Assembly (NCBI GenBank): GCA_023388075.1 | Contig: JAEWGX010000114.1 | Span: forward strand, 1 to 43,047 | Length of the DNA: 43,047 nucleotides | Source: Pseudomonadota bacterium | GTDB lineage: Bacteria; Pseudomonadota; Gammaproteobacteria; Burkholderiales; Burkholderiaceae_E | Reading direction: 5' to 3' | In this document: positions 22,879-32,071 of the stretch, in pieces | Layout of the letters: the number at the start of each line of letters is the position of its first letter | Position numbering within the stretch: position 1 is the stretch's first letter | Program-made: the position numbers and the translations under genes | The notes under the pieces: model-generated | Told to the model about the DNA's origin: nothing | Databases searched by the model: none | The model's input: only the letters and a program-made list of their open reading frames with translations

Positions 22879-25743
22879 ATGACTAGAAAAACCCTGCTGC
22901 TGGTTGACGGATCGAGCTATCTCTTCCGCGCATTTCACGCATTGCCGGACCTTCGCAACAAGGACGACGAGCCCACCGGCGCGATCCACGGGATAGTCGG
23001 CATGCTACGCCGGTTGCGGGACGACACCCGCCTGCACGACGGCGCGCTCTACGGCGCTGTGGTTTTCGACGCACCGGGGCGGACGTTCCGGGACGACCTG
23101 TATGCCGACTACAAGGCGACGCGCACCGAGATGCCGGACGACCTGCGGCGCCAGATCGAGCCGATCCACGAAATGGCGGTGGCGCTCGGCTGGCCGCTCC
23201 TGGTGATCCCCGGCATCGAGGCCGACGACGTGATCGGCACGCTGGCCCGCCGTGCCGCCCGGGAGGGCATGCGCACCGTGATCTCCACCAGCGACAAGGA
23301 CCTCGCGCAGCTGGTGGACGACGACACCATCCTGGTGAACACCATGACCCGTGACGGCTCGCCCGCCGAGCCGCTGGATGCCCGGGGCGTGGTCGAGCGC
23401 TTCGGCGTGCCGCCGGAGCGGATCGTCGACTACCTGAGCCTCACGGGTGACCCGGTGGACAACGTGCCCGGTGTCGACAAGGTGGGGCCCAAGACCGCGG
23501 CCAAGTGGATCGGGCAGTACGGCTCGCTCGAGGGCGTGATGGCGCACGCGGCCGAAGTGGGCGGCAAGGTCGGCGAAAACCTGCGGGCCGCGCTTGATTG
23601 GCTCCCGAAGGCACGCGAGCTGGTCACGGTCAAGGTCGACTGCGACCTGTCGCGGTGGCTCGGATCGCTGGAGGATCTCGCGCTGCGCCCGGAGAACACC
23701 GGCGAGCTGCTCCGCCTCTTCGGTCGCTGGGAGCTGCGCACGCTCGCGCGGCGGCTGGAGGAAAGCACGCGTGCGGAGGTGCCTGGCGGCAGTGGCGGCA
23801 ACCCCGGCGCGGTGTCGCCGCCCTCGCGCCAGGCATCGACCGGCACGGGGAACCCTGCAAGCGCCGACGGACCCGGCAGTGCGGCTGCGCCGGCCGGCGC
23901 GGCACCGGCCGACGCGGGCAAGGCGGCGGACGAGCCGCCGCGGCACTACGAGACCGTCCTCGACCTTGCCGGCTTCGATCGGTGGCTGGGGCGGATCGAC
24001 GCCGCCGAGCTGACCGCGATCGCGACCGTCACTACCTCGGTCGAGCCGATGACGGCAAGGCTCGTCGGCCTCTCACTGTCGGTCGCGCCCTACGCCGGCT
24101 GCTACATCCCGCTCGCGCACCGCTATACGGGCGCACCGGACCAGCTGCCGATCGAGATGGTGCTGGCGCGGCTGCGTCCCTGGCTGGAGAGCCCCGCAAA
24201 GCGCAAGGTCGGTCGCAACCTCAAGTACGACATGCACGTGCTGGCGAATCACGGCCTCGGCCTTGCCGGCATCGAGCACGATACGCTGCTGGAGGCCTAT
24301 GTCCTCGAGGCGCACCGCAACAACGCCATGGATGCGCTGGCCGCGCGTCACCTGGAGCGGCGTGTCCTCACCTACCCGGACGTGGTGGGCAAGGGCGCGA
24401 AGAGCATCGGCTTCGACCAGGTGGAGGTCGGCCGCGCCACCGAGTACGCCGCCGAGGTCGCGGACGTGACGCTGCATCTTCACCAGGCGCTCTACGCGCG
24501 CATCGAGGCCGAGCCCGGGCTGCAGCGCATCTATCGCGACATCGAGATGCCCACCACCGCGGCGCTGCAGGCGATGGAGCGGCACGGGGTCCTGATCGAC
24601 GCCAGGCTGCTCGAGCGACAGTCCGAGGAGCTCGGCGCGCGGCTGGTGGCGCTCGAGAGGCAGGCCTGGGAGGCCGCGGGGCAGCCGTTCAACCTCGGCT
24701 CGCCCAAGCAGCTCTGCGAGGTGCTCTTCGTCAAGCTGCAGCTTCCGGTCCTCAAGAAGACCGCAAGTGGCTCGCCCTCCACGGACGAGGAGGTGCTGGA
24801 GAAGCTCGCGGAGGATTTCCCGCTGCCCAAGCTCGTGCTGGAGTGGCGGGGGCTGGCCAAGCTCAAGTCCACCTACACCGACAAGCTGCCGAGGTCGGTG
24901 CACCCCGGCACCGGCCGGGTACACACCACCTATTCCCAGGCGGTCGCGGTGACCGGTCGGCTGGCGTCCACCGAACCCAACCTGCAGAACATTCCGATCC
25001 GCACCCCCGAGGGACGGCGCATCCGGGAGGCATTCATCGCCCCGCCGGGACATCGCCTGATGTCGGCCGACTATTCACAGATCGAGCTGCGCATCATGGC
25101 GCACATCTCCCAGGACGAGGGCCTGCTCGGCGCCTTCTCGCAGGGACTCGACGTGCATCGCGCCACCGCCGCGGAGGTCTTCGGCACGCCGCTCGAGCAG
25201 GTGACGAGCGAGCAGCGCCGCTACGCGAAGGTGATCAACTTCGGGCTCATCTACGGCATGAGCGCCTTCGGCCTGGCGGCGAACCTCGGCATCGAACGGG
25301 ATGCGGCGCGCAACTACATCGAGCGCTATTTCGCCCGCTACCCGGGCGTGGCCGCCTACATGGAGCGTACCCGGACCCAGGCGCGCCAGCAGGGCTACGT
25401 GGAGACGGTATTCGGAAGGCGCCTCTGGCTCGCGGAGATCAACTCGCCCAACGGCCCGCGCCGCGCGGCCGCCGAGCGGGCGGCGATCAACGCGCCGATG
25501 CAGGGCACCGCGGCGGACCTGATCAAGATGGCGATGGTCGACGTCTGGCGCTGGATCGGATCCGAGAAGCTGGGTGCGCGGCTTGTCATGCAGGTCCACG
25601 ACGAGCTGGTGCTGGAGGTGCCGGAGTCCGAGATCGCGCTGCTCTCGACGGAGTTGCCGCGACGCATGTCGTCCGTGGCGACCCTGTCGGTGCCGTTGCT
25701 CGCCGAGGTCGGCGTCGGATCCAACTGGGACGAGGCGCACTGA
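22879..25743 (+). CDS. polA: DNA polymerase I with a degenerate proofreading site
   Basis: A 954-residue Pol I. The 5'-nuclease domain (1-300) is complete: LLLVDGSSYLFRAFHAL, DAPGRTFRDD, GIEADDVIGTLA, STSDKDLAQLV and GDPVDNVPGVDKVGPKTA. After an Ala/Pro/Gly-rich linker comes the 3'-5' exonuclease fold (about 355-560), but its ExoI site reads IATVTTSVEPM where DTE is expected (Ala382, Val384) and ExoIII reads YAAEVAD (Val527 for Asp); only LKYD (Asp451) remains. The polymerase is intact: SADYSQIELRIMAHIS (motif A), KVINFGLIYGMSAFG (B), MQVHDELVLEVPE (C). It should fill gaps and remove Okazaki primers but probably not proofread. A GATAAT at 22777-22782 inside the divergent gene is a possible -10. 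Confidence 0.97.
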   Translation: MTRKTLLLVDGSSYLFRAFHALPDLRNKDDEPTGAIHGIVGMLRRLRDDTRLHDGALYGAVVFDAPGRTFRDDLYADYKATRTEMPDDLRRQIEPIHEMAVALGWPLLVIPGIEADDVIGTLARRAAREGMRTVISTSDKDLAQLVDDDTILVNTMTRDGSPAEPLDARGVVERFGVPPERIVDYLSLTGDPVDNVPGVDKVGPKTAAKWIGQYGSLEGVMAHAAEVGGKVGENLRAALDWLPKARELVTVKVDCDLSRWLGSLEDLALRPENTGELLRLFGRWELRTLARRLEESTRAEVPGGSGGNPGAVSPPSRQASTGTGNPASADGPGSAAAPAGAAPADAGKAADEPPRHYETVLDLAGFDRWLGRIDAAELTAIATVTTSVEPMTARLVGLSLSVAPYAGCYIPLAHRYTGAPDQLPIEMVLARLRPWLESPAKRKVGRNLKYDMHVLANHGLGLAGIEHDTLLEAYVLEAHRNNAMDALAARHLERRVLTYPDVVGKGAKSIGFDQVEVGRATEYAAEVADVTLHLHQALYARIEAEPGLQRIYRDIEMPTTAALQAMERHGVLIDARLLERQSEELGARLVALERQAWEAAGQPFNLGSPKQLCEVLFVKLQLPVLKKTASGSPSTDEEVLEKLAEDFPLPKLVLEWRGLAKLKSTYTDKLPRSVHPGTGRVHTTYSQAVAVTGRLASTEPNLQNIPIRTPEGRRIREAFIAPPGHRLMSADYSQIELRIMAHISQDEGLLGAFSQGLDVHRATAAEVFGTPLEQVTSEQRRYAKVINFGLIYGMSAFGLAANLGIERDAARNYIERYFARYPGVAAYMERTRTQARQQGYVETVFGRRLWLAEINSPNGPRRAAAERAAINAPMQGTAADLIKMAMVDVWRWIGSEKLGARLVMQVHDELVLEVPESEIALLSTELPRRMSSVATLSVPLLAEVGVGSNWDEAH

Positions 25744-25759
25744 CTCGCCGGCGGCGTCC

Positions 25760-26530
25760 CTATCTCCCGCCGGCCACGTCCACGATGGTCCCCGTCACGT
25801 ACGACGCCTCGTCGCTCATCAGCCAGAGGGCCGCCCGGGCCACTTCCTCGGGCGTCCCCGCCCGCTTCATCGGCACCGTGGGGGCGAGCCGCTCAAGGCG
25901 CCCGACGGCGCCCTGGCTCCGGTGGATGTCGGTATCGATCAGGCCCGGTCGAATGCCCGCCACCCGGATTCCCTCATCGGCCACTTCCAGCGCGAGGCCG
26001 CGCGTCAGGGTGTCGACCGCGGCCTTGCTGGCCGCGTAGTCCACGTACTCTCCTGGGGAGCCGAGCCGCGCCGCCGCGGAGGAGACGTTGACGATGACGC
26101 CGCCCGCGCCACCGTGCCGGCTGGACATGCGCCGCACCGCCTCCCGGGCGGCGAGGAACGCTCCGAGCACGTTGATCCTCAGCACCCGCATGACGCGTTG
26201 GGCGTCCATGCGTTCCACGCGGCTGGCGGGCGCCACCACGCCGGCATTGTTGAGAAGGGCGCTCACCGGGCCGAGCGTCCGGTCGCATGCCTCGAAGAGA
26301 CGCACGACGTCCTCCTCCGAGCCGACGTCGGCCTGCACCGCGACAGCCCGGCGCCCGGCCGCCAGCACCTCGGCCACCGTCCGCCGGGCCGCCGCCTCGT
26401 CGCCGGCGTAGTTGACGCAGACGTCGTAGCCCGCGGCCGCGGCGAGGCGGGCGCACGCCGCGCCGATCCCGCGGCTGCCGCCGGTGACCATCAGGATCCT
26501 GCGGCGGTCGTCCAGTGCGGGAGCGGCCAT
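25760..26530 (-). CDS. Short-chain dehydrogenase/reductase (SDR)
   Basis: A 256-residue classical SDR. The Rossmann motif TGGSRGIG is at 16-23, followed by LLNNAGVV (NNAG, 93-98) and the catalytic tetrad: Asn120 in RINVLGAF, Ser150/151 in VNVSSAAARLG, Tyr165 and Lys169 in YVDYAASKAA. It ends MSDEASYVTGTIVDVAGGR, typical of glucose-1-dehydrogenase/FabG-like oxidoreductases. The dinucleotide loop NYAGDEAAARR suggests NADP. Substrate cannot be told. The ATG at 26530 is preceded by GGAGG. It converges with polA, 16 bp apart, and is divergent from the TRIC gene across 112 bp. Confidence 0.9.
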   Translation of the reverse strand: MAAPALDDRRRILMVTGGSRGIGAACARLAAAAGYDVCVNYAGDEAAARRTVAEVLAAGRRAVAVQADVGSEEDVVRLFEACDRTLGPVSALLNNAGVVAPASRVERMDAQRVMRVLRINVLGAFLAAREAVRRMSSRHGGAGGVIVNVSSAAARLGSPGEYVDYAASKAAVDTLTRGLALEVADEGIRVAGIRPGLIDTDIHRSQGAVGRLERLAPTVPMKRAGTPEEVARAALWLMSDEASYVTGTIVDVAGGR

Positions 26531-26642
26531 CCGGTGCCTCCATCGTTTGTCGCCTGGCCTCGAGTTTATCCGGGGGGCGCCGGGTGCCTTCTCGAGCCCG
26601 CCGGTTGCTACCATCGCCGCGCTCACCTTCGAAAGGTCCGGC

Positions 26643-27275
26643 ATGCTGCTGCACACGATCTTCCTGGTTGCCATCGTCGCCGAGGCCATGACCGCCGCGC
26701 TGTCCGCCGGTCGCCGGCGCATGGACTGGGTGGGTGTCGCGCTGCTCGGCTGCGTGACGGCGCTGGGTGGCGGGTCGTTGCGCGATGTCCTGCTCGGCCA
26801 CTACCCGCTGACCTGGGTCGCCCATCCCGAGTACCTCGCCTATACCGCCGGGGCGGCCCTGATCACGATCGCGATCGCGCGCCTGGTGGCGCGGCTGCAG
26901 ATGCTCTTTCTCATGCTGGACAATCTCGGGCTGGTGGCCTTCACCATCATCGGCTGCAACGTCGCCCGCGAGATGGGCCAGCCGGTCGCGGTCGCGGTCG
27001 TCGCCGGGATGATCACCGGGTGCGCCGGCGGCGTCCTCCGCGACGTGCTGTGCAACGACGTGCCGTTGCTCTTTCGCCGCGAGCTCTACGCGAGCGTGTC
27101 GATCGTGACGGGAGGGCTCTACATGGGCGGACTGGCTGCCGGCCTGGACCCGTTCGCGGTCACGCTGTTCGCCCTGATCGCCGGCTTCGCCTTCCGCTCG
27201 CTCGCGATCCTGCGCAACTGGCACATCCCGCAGTTCGCCTACGCAACGGAGAAGACCGATGACCGAGAACGATGA
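26643..27275 (+). CDS. TRIC-type (UPF0126/YicG-like) trimeric cation channel family protein
   Basis: A 210-residue membrane protein made of two related halves, each with three helices and a glycine-rich motif: ALGGGSLRDVLLG (about 40-52) and GCAGGVLRDVLCN (about 126-138). The seventh helix follows at the C-terminus. This GGGxxRD repeat is the signature of UPF0126 and prokaryotic TRIC channels, which conduct K+ and possibly other small solutes; E. coli members have also been linked to glycine uptake. GAAAGG lies about 9 bp before the ATG. The end overlaps the GFA gene by 17 bp. Confidence 0.9.
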   Translation: MLLHTIFLVAIVAEAMTAALSAGRRRMDWVGVALLGCVTALGGGSLRDVLLGHYPLTWVAHPEYLAYTAGAALITIAIARLVARLQMLFLMLDNLGLVAFTIIGCNVAREMGQPVAVAVVAGMITGCAGGVLRDVLCNDVPLLFRRELYASVSIVTGGLYMGGLAAGLDPFAVTLFALIAGFAFRSLAILRNWHIPQFAYATEKTDDRER

Positions 27276-27762
27276 CCGGATCCAGACGATCGAGGGGCGT
27301 TGCGCCTGCGGCACCGTGGCGTATCGCGTGACCCTGCCGCCGCTCGTGGTCCATTGCTGTCACTGCCGCTGGTGCCAGCGCGAGACGGGGTCGGCGTTCG
27401 CCATCAACGCGGTGGTGGAGCACGACCGGGTCAGCCTGCTGGCGGGCGCTCCCGAGGTCATCCTGATCCCGACGCAGAGCGGTCGCGGCCAGCGCATCGC
27501 CCGCTGTCCGGAATGCCGGGTGGCGCTCTGGAGCAACTATGCCGACGGCGGCGAGGCGATCCGCTTCGTCCGCTGCGGGACGCTGTCCGCCCCCGACCGC
27601 CTGCCGCCGGACATCCATATCCACACCGCCTCCAAGCTGCCCTGGGTGCGCCTGCCGGTCGGCGTTCCGGCAGTGCGGGAGTTCTACGTGCCCAAGGAGG
27701 TCTGGCCGGCCGCGAGCCTCGCGCGCTGGCGCGCCGCGGTCGCGTCCCGGCCGGCGAGCTGA
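27259..27762 (+). CDS. GFA/CENP-V-fold zinc protein
   Basis: A 167-residue member of the glutathione-dependent formaldehyde-activating (GFA) fold. The zinc ligands are arranged as RCACGTVAY, then HCCHCRWCQRETGSAFAINA, then ARCPECRVALWSNY, the standard CxC, CxxC and CxxC layout of the family. Many homologues are uncharacterised, and true Gfa activity has been shown for few, so the formaldehyde role should not be assumed. It starts 17 bp inside the TRIC gene, suggesting one transcript. Confidence 0.88.
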   Translation: MTENDDRIQTIEGRCACGTVAYRVTLPPLVVHCCHCRWCQRETGSAFAINAVVEHDRVSLLAGAPEVILIPTQSGRGQRIARCPECRVALWSNYADGGEAIRFVRCGTLSAPDRLPPDIHIHTASKLPWVRLPVGVPAVREFYVPKEVWPAASLARWRAAVASRPAS

Positions 27763-27856
27763 TCCGAGACAAGCGGATCGGCCGATGGCATCATGCTGCC
27801 CAGCCGGAGGTTGTCCCGCCGGCGGATCGCGGTCCAAGGCCAACAGGAGTCGAACA

Positions 27857-29209
27857 ATGAGACCTTTCCAGCATGCACGCCTCGCCACGGCGGGAGCCCT
27901 CTGCTTCGCCGCCATCCTCGGCAGCATGCCCCTGCGGGCCGACGCCGGCACCATCACCATCGTCACCTCGTTTCCCAAGGACCTCACCCAGGTCTACAAG
28001 AACGCCTTCGAGAAGGCCCATCCCGACATCAAGGTCGAGATCCTAAACAAGGCGACGTCGCAGGCGATCGCCTACGTGCGCGAGCTGCCCGCCGGCCAGC
28101 GGCCGGACATCTTCTGGGCCAGCGCGCCCGATGCCTTCGAGGTGATGAAGAGCGGCGACCTGCTCGAGCGGGTGGCCGACCTGGCGAACAAGGACGCGCC
28201 CGCGAAGATCGGGAACTACGCCATGAACGACCCCGGCGGCATGTACCTGGGGCAGGCGCTCGGCGGCTACGGCCTCATGTGGAACACGCGCTACATGCGG
28301 GCGAACAAGGTGCCGGTGCCCAAGGAATGGGCCGACCTCACCCGGGGCGCCTATTTCGGCCACGTGGCGCTCAGCTCGCCTTCGCGCTCGGGCACCACCC
28401 ACCTCACCGTGGAGACCATCCTACAGGGGGAGGGCTGGGACAAGGGCTGGGCCCAGCTTCTCGAGATCAGCGGCAATTCCGCGCAGATCACGGAGCGCAG
28501 CTTCGGCGTGCCCGATGGCGTCAACAACGGCCAGTTCGGCATCGGCATCGTCGTGGACTTCTTCGGCCTGTCGTCCAAGTACAGCGGCTTCCCGGTGGAG
28601 TTCGCGTATCCCACGGTCACCGCCGTGGTGCCGGCCAACATCGGCCTGGTGAAGGGCGGCAAGAACACCGACGAGGCGCGCAAGTTCATCAGCTATTCGC
28701 TCTCGCGCGAAGGTCAGGCACTGCTGCTCGATCCGAAGATCTCCCGCCTGCCCATCCTGCCGGCCGAGTCCCTCGGCGGCAAGGTGCCGGCCGACTACCC
28801 CAAGATCTTCGAGATCGCCAAGCGAGCCAAGGTGCACTTCGATTCGGAGCTCTCCCAGTCGCGCTACTACCTCGTCTCGAGCCTCTTCGACCAGACGGTG
28901 ACCTTCCGGCACAAGGAGCTGCAGGCGGCCACCAAGGCGATTCACGACGCGGAGGCCGCGCTCGCGAAGAAGCCGAACGCCGAGGGCAAGGCCCTGGTGC
29001 GGCAGGCGCGGGACCTGGCCTTCGCGCCGATCGTGAACGAGAGCCTGGTCAGGGATCCCAAGTTCCTCGAGACCTTCAACCAGAACAAGCGCGATGCCGC
29101 GGTCAACAAGCAGGTGACCGGCCTGGAAGACAGCTGGAACAAGAAGTCGCGGGAGAACTACGAGCGGGCGCGCGAGCTGGCGCAGAAGGCCGCGGGGATG
29201 GCCCGCTGA
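27857..29209 (+). CDS. ABC transporter periplasmic substrate-binding protein (Fe(III)/phosphonate type) with extended C-terminus
   Basis: A 450-residue exported protein. Signal peptide about 1-31 (basic start, hydrophobic core, then PLRADAG). The mature part begins GTITIVTSFPKDLTQVYKNA, then VEILNKATSQAIAYVREL and GQRPDIFWASAPDAFEVMKS, the AfuA/FbpA-type (COG1840) fold. This family brings iron(III), 2-aminoethylphosphonate, thiamin or sugar acids to a ThiP/FbpB-type permease. The protein is about 110 residues longer than typical members (about 340). The extra C-terminal part from about residue 330 is rich in Lys, Ala, Gln and Asn and predicted helical. Ligand not assignable. CAGGAG precedes the ATG; the permease follows after 28 bp. 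Confidence 0.88.
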   Translation: MRPFQHARLATAGALCFAAILGSMPLRADAGTITIVTSFPKDLTQVYKNAFEKAHPDIKVEILNKATSQAIAYVRELPAGQRPDIFWASAPDAFEVMKSGDLLERVADLANKDAPAKIGNYAMNDPGGMYLGQALGGYGLMWNTRYMRANKVPVPKEWADLTRGAYFGHVALSSPSRSGTTHLTVETILQGEGWDKGWAQLLEISGNSAQITERSFGVPDGVNNGQFGIGIVVDFFGLSSKYSGFPVEFAYPTVTAVVPANIGLVKGGKNTDEARKFISYSLSREGQALLLDPKISRLPILPAESLGGKVPADYPKIFEIAKRAKVHFDSELSQSRYYLVSSLFDQTVTFRHKELQAATKAIHDAEAALAKKPNAEGKALVRQARDLAFAPIVNESLVRDPKFLETFNQNKRDAAVNKQVTGLEDSWNKKSRENYERARELAQKAAGMAR

Positions 29210-29237
29210 TTCCCGGGGTCCCGGGCTCCTCGCGCCG

Positions 29238-30953
29238 GTGAGTCGCTCGTTTCCCGCCGGCGCCGCGTTGGCGGCGCTGGCCATCCTGGTGCTGCTCGCG
29301 CTGTTCCTGGTCCTGCCGGTCGGCAGCGTCTTCTACAGCGCCTTCGCCAACGCCGACGGCAGCTTCACGCTCGGCCATTTCGCCGCCTTCTTCGGGCAAT
29401 CGCTGATGGTGGAGGCGTTCGCGAACAGCCTCTACGTCGCGGTGATGAGCGCGCTGATCGCGGCGCTCATCGCGGTGCCGCTCGCGTACTTCACGGTTCG
29501 CTTCCGCTTCCGCGGGGCGATCCTGATCCAGACCCTCGGCGTGCTGCCCCTCATCATGCCGCCCTTCGTCGGGGCGGTCGCGATGCAGCTCATCTTCGGC
29601 CGCTCCGGCAGCGTCAATCTGCTGCTCGACGAGTGGTTCGGCTTCACCGTCCCGCTGATGGAGGGACTGAACGGCGTGATCTTCGTGGAGTCGATCCACT
29701 ATTTCCCGTTCATCCTGCTGAACCTCCTCGTCTCCCTGCGCAACATCGACGGCGCGATGGAGGAGGCCGCGCTCAACCTCGGTGCGCGCGGCTGGCGGCT
29801 TTTCCGCCGGGTCGTCTTTCCGCTCGCGCTGCCGGGCTTCCTTGCCGGCGTGTCACTGGTGTTCGTCAAGGTGTTCGACGACCTCGGCACGCCGCTGGTG
29901 CTCGGCACGACCAACATGCTCGCCCCGCAGGCGTACCTGCGCATCACGCAGATCGGCCTGGACGATCCGCTCGGCTACGTGATCAGCGTGATCATGATCG
30001 CTTTCTCCATCCTCGCGCTCTGGCTCGCGGCGCGCGTGATGAAGGGGCGGGACTACTCGACGCTGCAGAAGGGAGGCACCAGCCTGCAGCGCCGCGACCT
30101 CGGCCCGTGGAGCTCCGTGCTCGCCTACGGCTGGATCGTGCTGATGCTGCTCGTGGTACTGTCGCCGCACATCGGCGTGCTGCTGCTTTCCTTTGCCTCG
30201 GTGTGGAGCTTCGCGCCGCTGCCCGACGGCTACACCCTCGCGCACTACGGGACCGTGTTCACGGATTCCCCGCAGATGATCCGCAACACGCTGCTCTACT
30301 GCGGCCTTGCAGCGGGCATCGACGTGGTGCTGGGCGTGGCGATCTCGTACCTGATCCTGCGCACGCGCCTGCCCGGTCGCCACTGGCTCGACTGGATCGC
30401 CTCGTCGGCGCTGGCGATCCCGGGTGTCGTGCTGGCGATCGGCTACCTGCGCTTCTACAAGGGCCTGACGCTGCCGTTCTCCGATACCCTGCTGACCTCC
30501 ACCTGGGTGCTGATCATGGTGGCCTACGCGGTGCGGCGCCTGCCGTACGCGCTGCGGGCCTGCTACGCGGCCCTGCAGCAGGTGAACGTCTCCCTGGAGG
30601 AGGCCGCCGAGAGTCTGGGCGCGACCAAGCTCGCCACCATCCGGCGCATCGTCGTGCCGCTCATGGCCGGCGGCATCCTCGCCGGCTTCGTCACCAGCTT
30701 CATCACCGCGGCGGTGGAGCTGTCCGCCACCCTGCTGCTCACCTCGGCCGAATCGCAGGCGCCGATGAGCTACGGCATCTATCTCTACATGCAGAGCGCG
30801 GCCGGCCGCGGCCCCGGCGCCGCCCTCGGCGTGCTGGCCATCCTCGTCGTGGCGATCGGCACCTGGATCTCGCACGTGGTGGTGGAGCGCGCCTCCGCGC
30901 AGCGCGCACCGGGGATTCAGCACGAGGTGGCCGCGGCGAGGACGGGAGGCTAG
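29238..30953 (+). CDS. ABC transporter double-domain permease (ThiP/FbpB type)
   Basis: A 571-residue inner-membrane protein with about 12 helices and two permease halves. Each half has an EAA loop that docks the ATPase: EEAALNLGARGWRLFRRVVF in the first and EEAAESLGATKLATIRRIVV in the second. Fused tandem permeases are characteristic of iron(III), thiamin and 2-aminoethylphosphonate importers of the COG1178 group. The start is GTG at 29238, 28 bp after the binding-protein stop. It is the middle gene of a three-gene importer. Confidence 0.92.
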   Translation: MSRSFPAGAALAALAILVLLALFLVLPVGSVFYSAFANADGSFTLGHFAAFFGQSLMVEAFANSLYVAVMSALIAALIAVPLAYFTVRFRFRGAILIQTLGVLPLIMPPFVGAVAMQLIFGRSGSVNLLLDEWFGFTVPLMEGLNGVIFVESIHYFPFILLNLLVSLRNIDGAMEEAALNLGARGWRLFRRVVFPLALPGFLAGVSLVFVKVFDDLGTPLVLGTTNMLAPQAYLRITQIGLDDPLGYVISVIMIAFSILALWLAARVMKGRDYSTLQKGGTSLQRRDLGPWSSVLAYGWIVLMLLVVLSPHIGVLLLSFASVWSFAPLPDGYTLAHYGTVFTDSPQMIRNTLLYCGLAAGIDVVLGVAISYLILRTRLPGRHWLDWIASSALAIPGVVLAIGYLRFYKGLTLPFSDTLLTSTWVLIMVAYAVRRLPYALRACYAALQQVNVSLEEAAESLGATKLATIRRIVVPLMAGGILAGFVTSFITAAVELSATLLLTSAESQAPMSYGIYLYMQSAAGRGPGAALGVLAILVVAIGTWISHVVVERASAQRAPGIQHEVAAARTGG

Positions 30954-30956
30954 GGA

Positions 30957-32060
30957 ATGACGTTGGCGATGAAGAAGGTCGCGGTGGAGTGTCGCGACAT
31001 CCGGCTGGGATACGGCAGCACCGAAGTGCTGCGCAACGTCAACCTGCGGGTGGAGCCGGGAGAGTTCTTCGCGCTCCTCGGGCCTTCCGGATCCGGCAAG
31101 TCGACCCTCCTGCGGCTGATCGCCGGGTTCGCGCGGGCGCAGGGCGGCCAGCTCCTGGTGGACGGCCGCGACATCAGCGGGATCGCGCCGCATGCGCGCA
31201 ACATCGGCATGGTGTTCCAGAGCTACGCGCTGTGGCCGCACCTCACGGTGTACGACAACGTGGCGTTCGGCCTGGTGGAGCGGCGCGTGCCGCGCGCGGA
31301 GATCGCGCGTCGGGTGGCCGAAGCGCTGGAAACCGTCGGTCTCCGCGACTACGGCAGGCGCCGCCCCAACCAGCTCTCCGGCGGGCAGCAGCAGCGGGTG
31401 GCGCTCGCGCGCACCATCGTGATCGAGCCGCAGGTCCTGCTGCTCGACGAGCCGCTCTCCAACCTGGACAAGCACCTTCGGGTCCAGATGCGGCAGGAGC
31501 TGTTGTCGCTGCAGCGCCGGCTCGGCATCACCACGATCTTCGTCACTCATGACCAGGAGGAGGCGATGACCACCGCGGATCGCATGGCGGTGCTGGACCA
31601 CGGCGTGCTGCAGCAGACCGGCACGCCGGCCGAGCTCTACGACTTTCCGGTCAACCGCTTCGTCGCCGGCTTCGTCGGCACGATGAACATGCTCGACGGG
31701 ACGGTGCGCGGACGGGACGGGGGGAAGCTGCTGCTCGATGCCGACGGCGTGGGTCTCGTCCAGCTGGCGATTCCGGCGGACGCGGCCAGCGGTGTCCGGG
31801 TGGCAGCGAGCTTCCGGCCGCACACGGTTCTGGTGGACGAGGCGGGCACGCCGCCGGATCCGGCCGGGCGATCGACGTGGCTCGAAGGCAGCGTGCAGGC
31901 CCGGGAGTTCCTCGGCGAGTTCACCCGCTACCGCATCCGCGTGGGATCGCAGTCGTTGGTGGCGGACCGGGCGCACCATGCCGGCAGCCGCGAGTTCGCG
32001 ATCGGTGCGATGGTACGGGTGGGCATCGATCCCTCCGAAGTACGCCTGCTCGTCGATTGA
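30957..32060 (+). CDS. ABC transporter ATP-binding protein (PotA/FbpC type)
   Basis: A 367-residue ATPase: Walker A LGPSGSGKSTLL, Q-loop MVFQSYALWPHLTV, signature LSGGQQQRVALAR, Walker B LLLDEPLSNLD and H-loop FVTHDQEEAM. The C-terminal 120 residues form a TOBE-like domain with FRPHTVLVDE and REFLGEFTRYRIRV, as in importers for polyamines, iron and phosphonates. It powers uptake through the preceding permease. ATG 30957 is 3 bp after the permease stop and follows GGGAGG. Together with the previous two genes it forms a complete importer, followed by a possible terminator hairpin. Confidence 0.95.
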   Translation: MTLAMKKVAVECRDIRLGYGSTEVLRNVNLRVEPGEFFALLGPSGSGKSTLLRLIAGFARAQGGQLLVDGRDISGIAPHARNIGMVFQSYALWPHLTVYDNVAFGLVERRVPRAEIARRVAEALETVGLRDYGRRRPNQLSGGQQQRVALARTIVIEPQVLLLDEPLSNLDKHLRVQMRQELLSLQRRLGITTIFVTHDQEEAMTTADRMAVLDHGVLQQTGTPAELYDFPVNRFVAGFVGTMNMLDGTVRGRDGGKLLLDADGVGLVQLAIPADAASGVRVAASFRPHTVLVDEAGTPPDPAGRSTWLEGSVQAREFLGEFTRYRIRVGSQSLVADRAHHAGSREFAIGAMVRVGIDPSEVRLLVD

Positions 32061-32071
32061 CGCGCTCGGCG

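Noticed and set aside
29853..31979. A 708-codon minus-strand frame opposite the ABC permease and ATPase
   Set aside because: Composition-driven antisense frame; the plus strand encodes intact transporter proteins.
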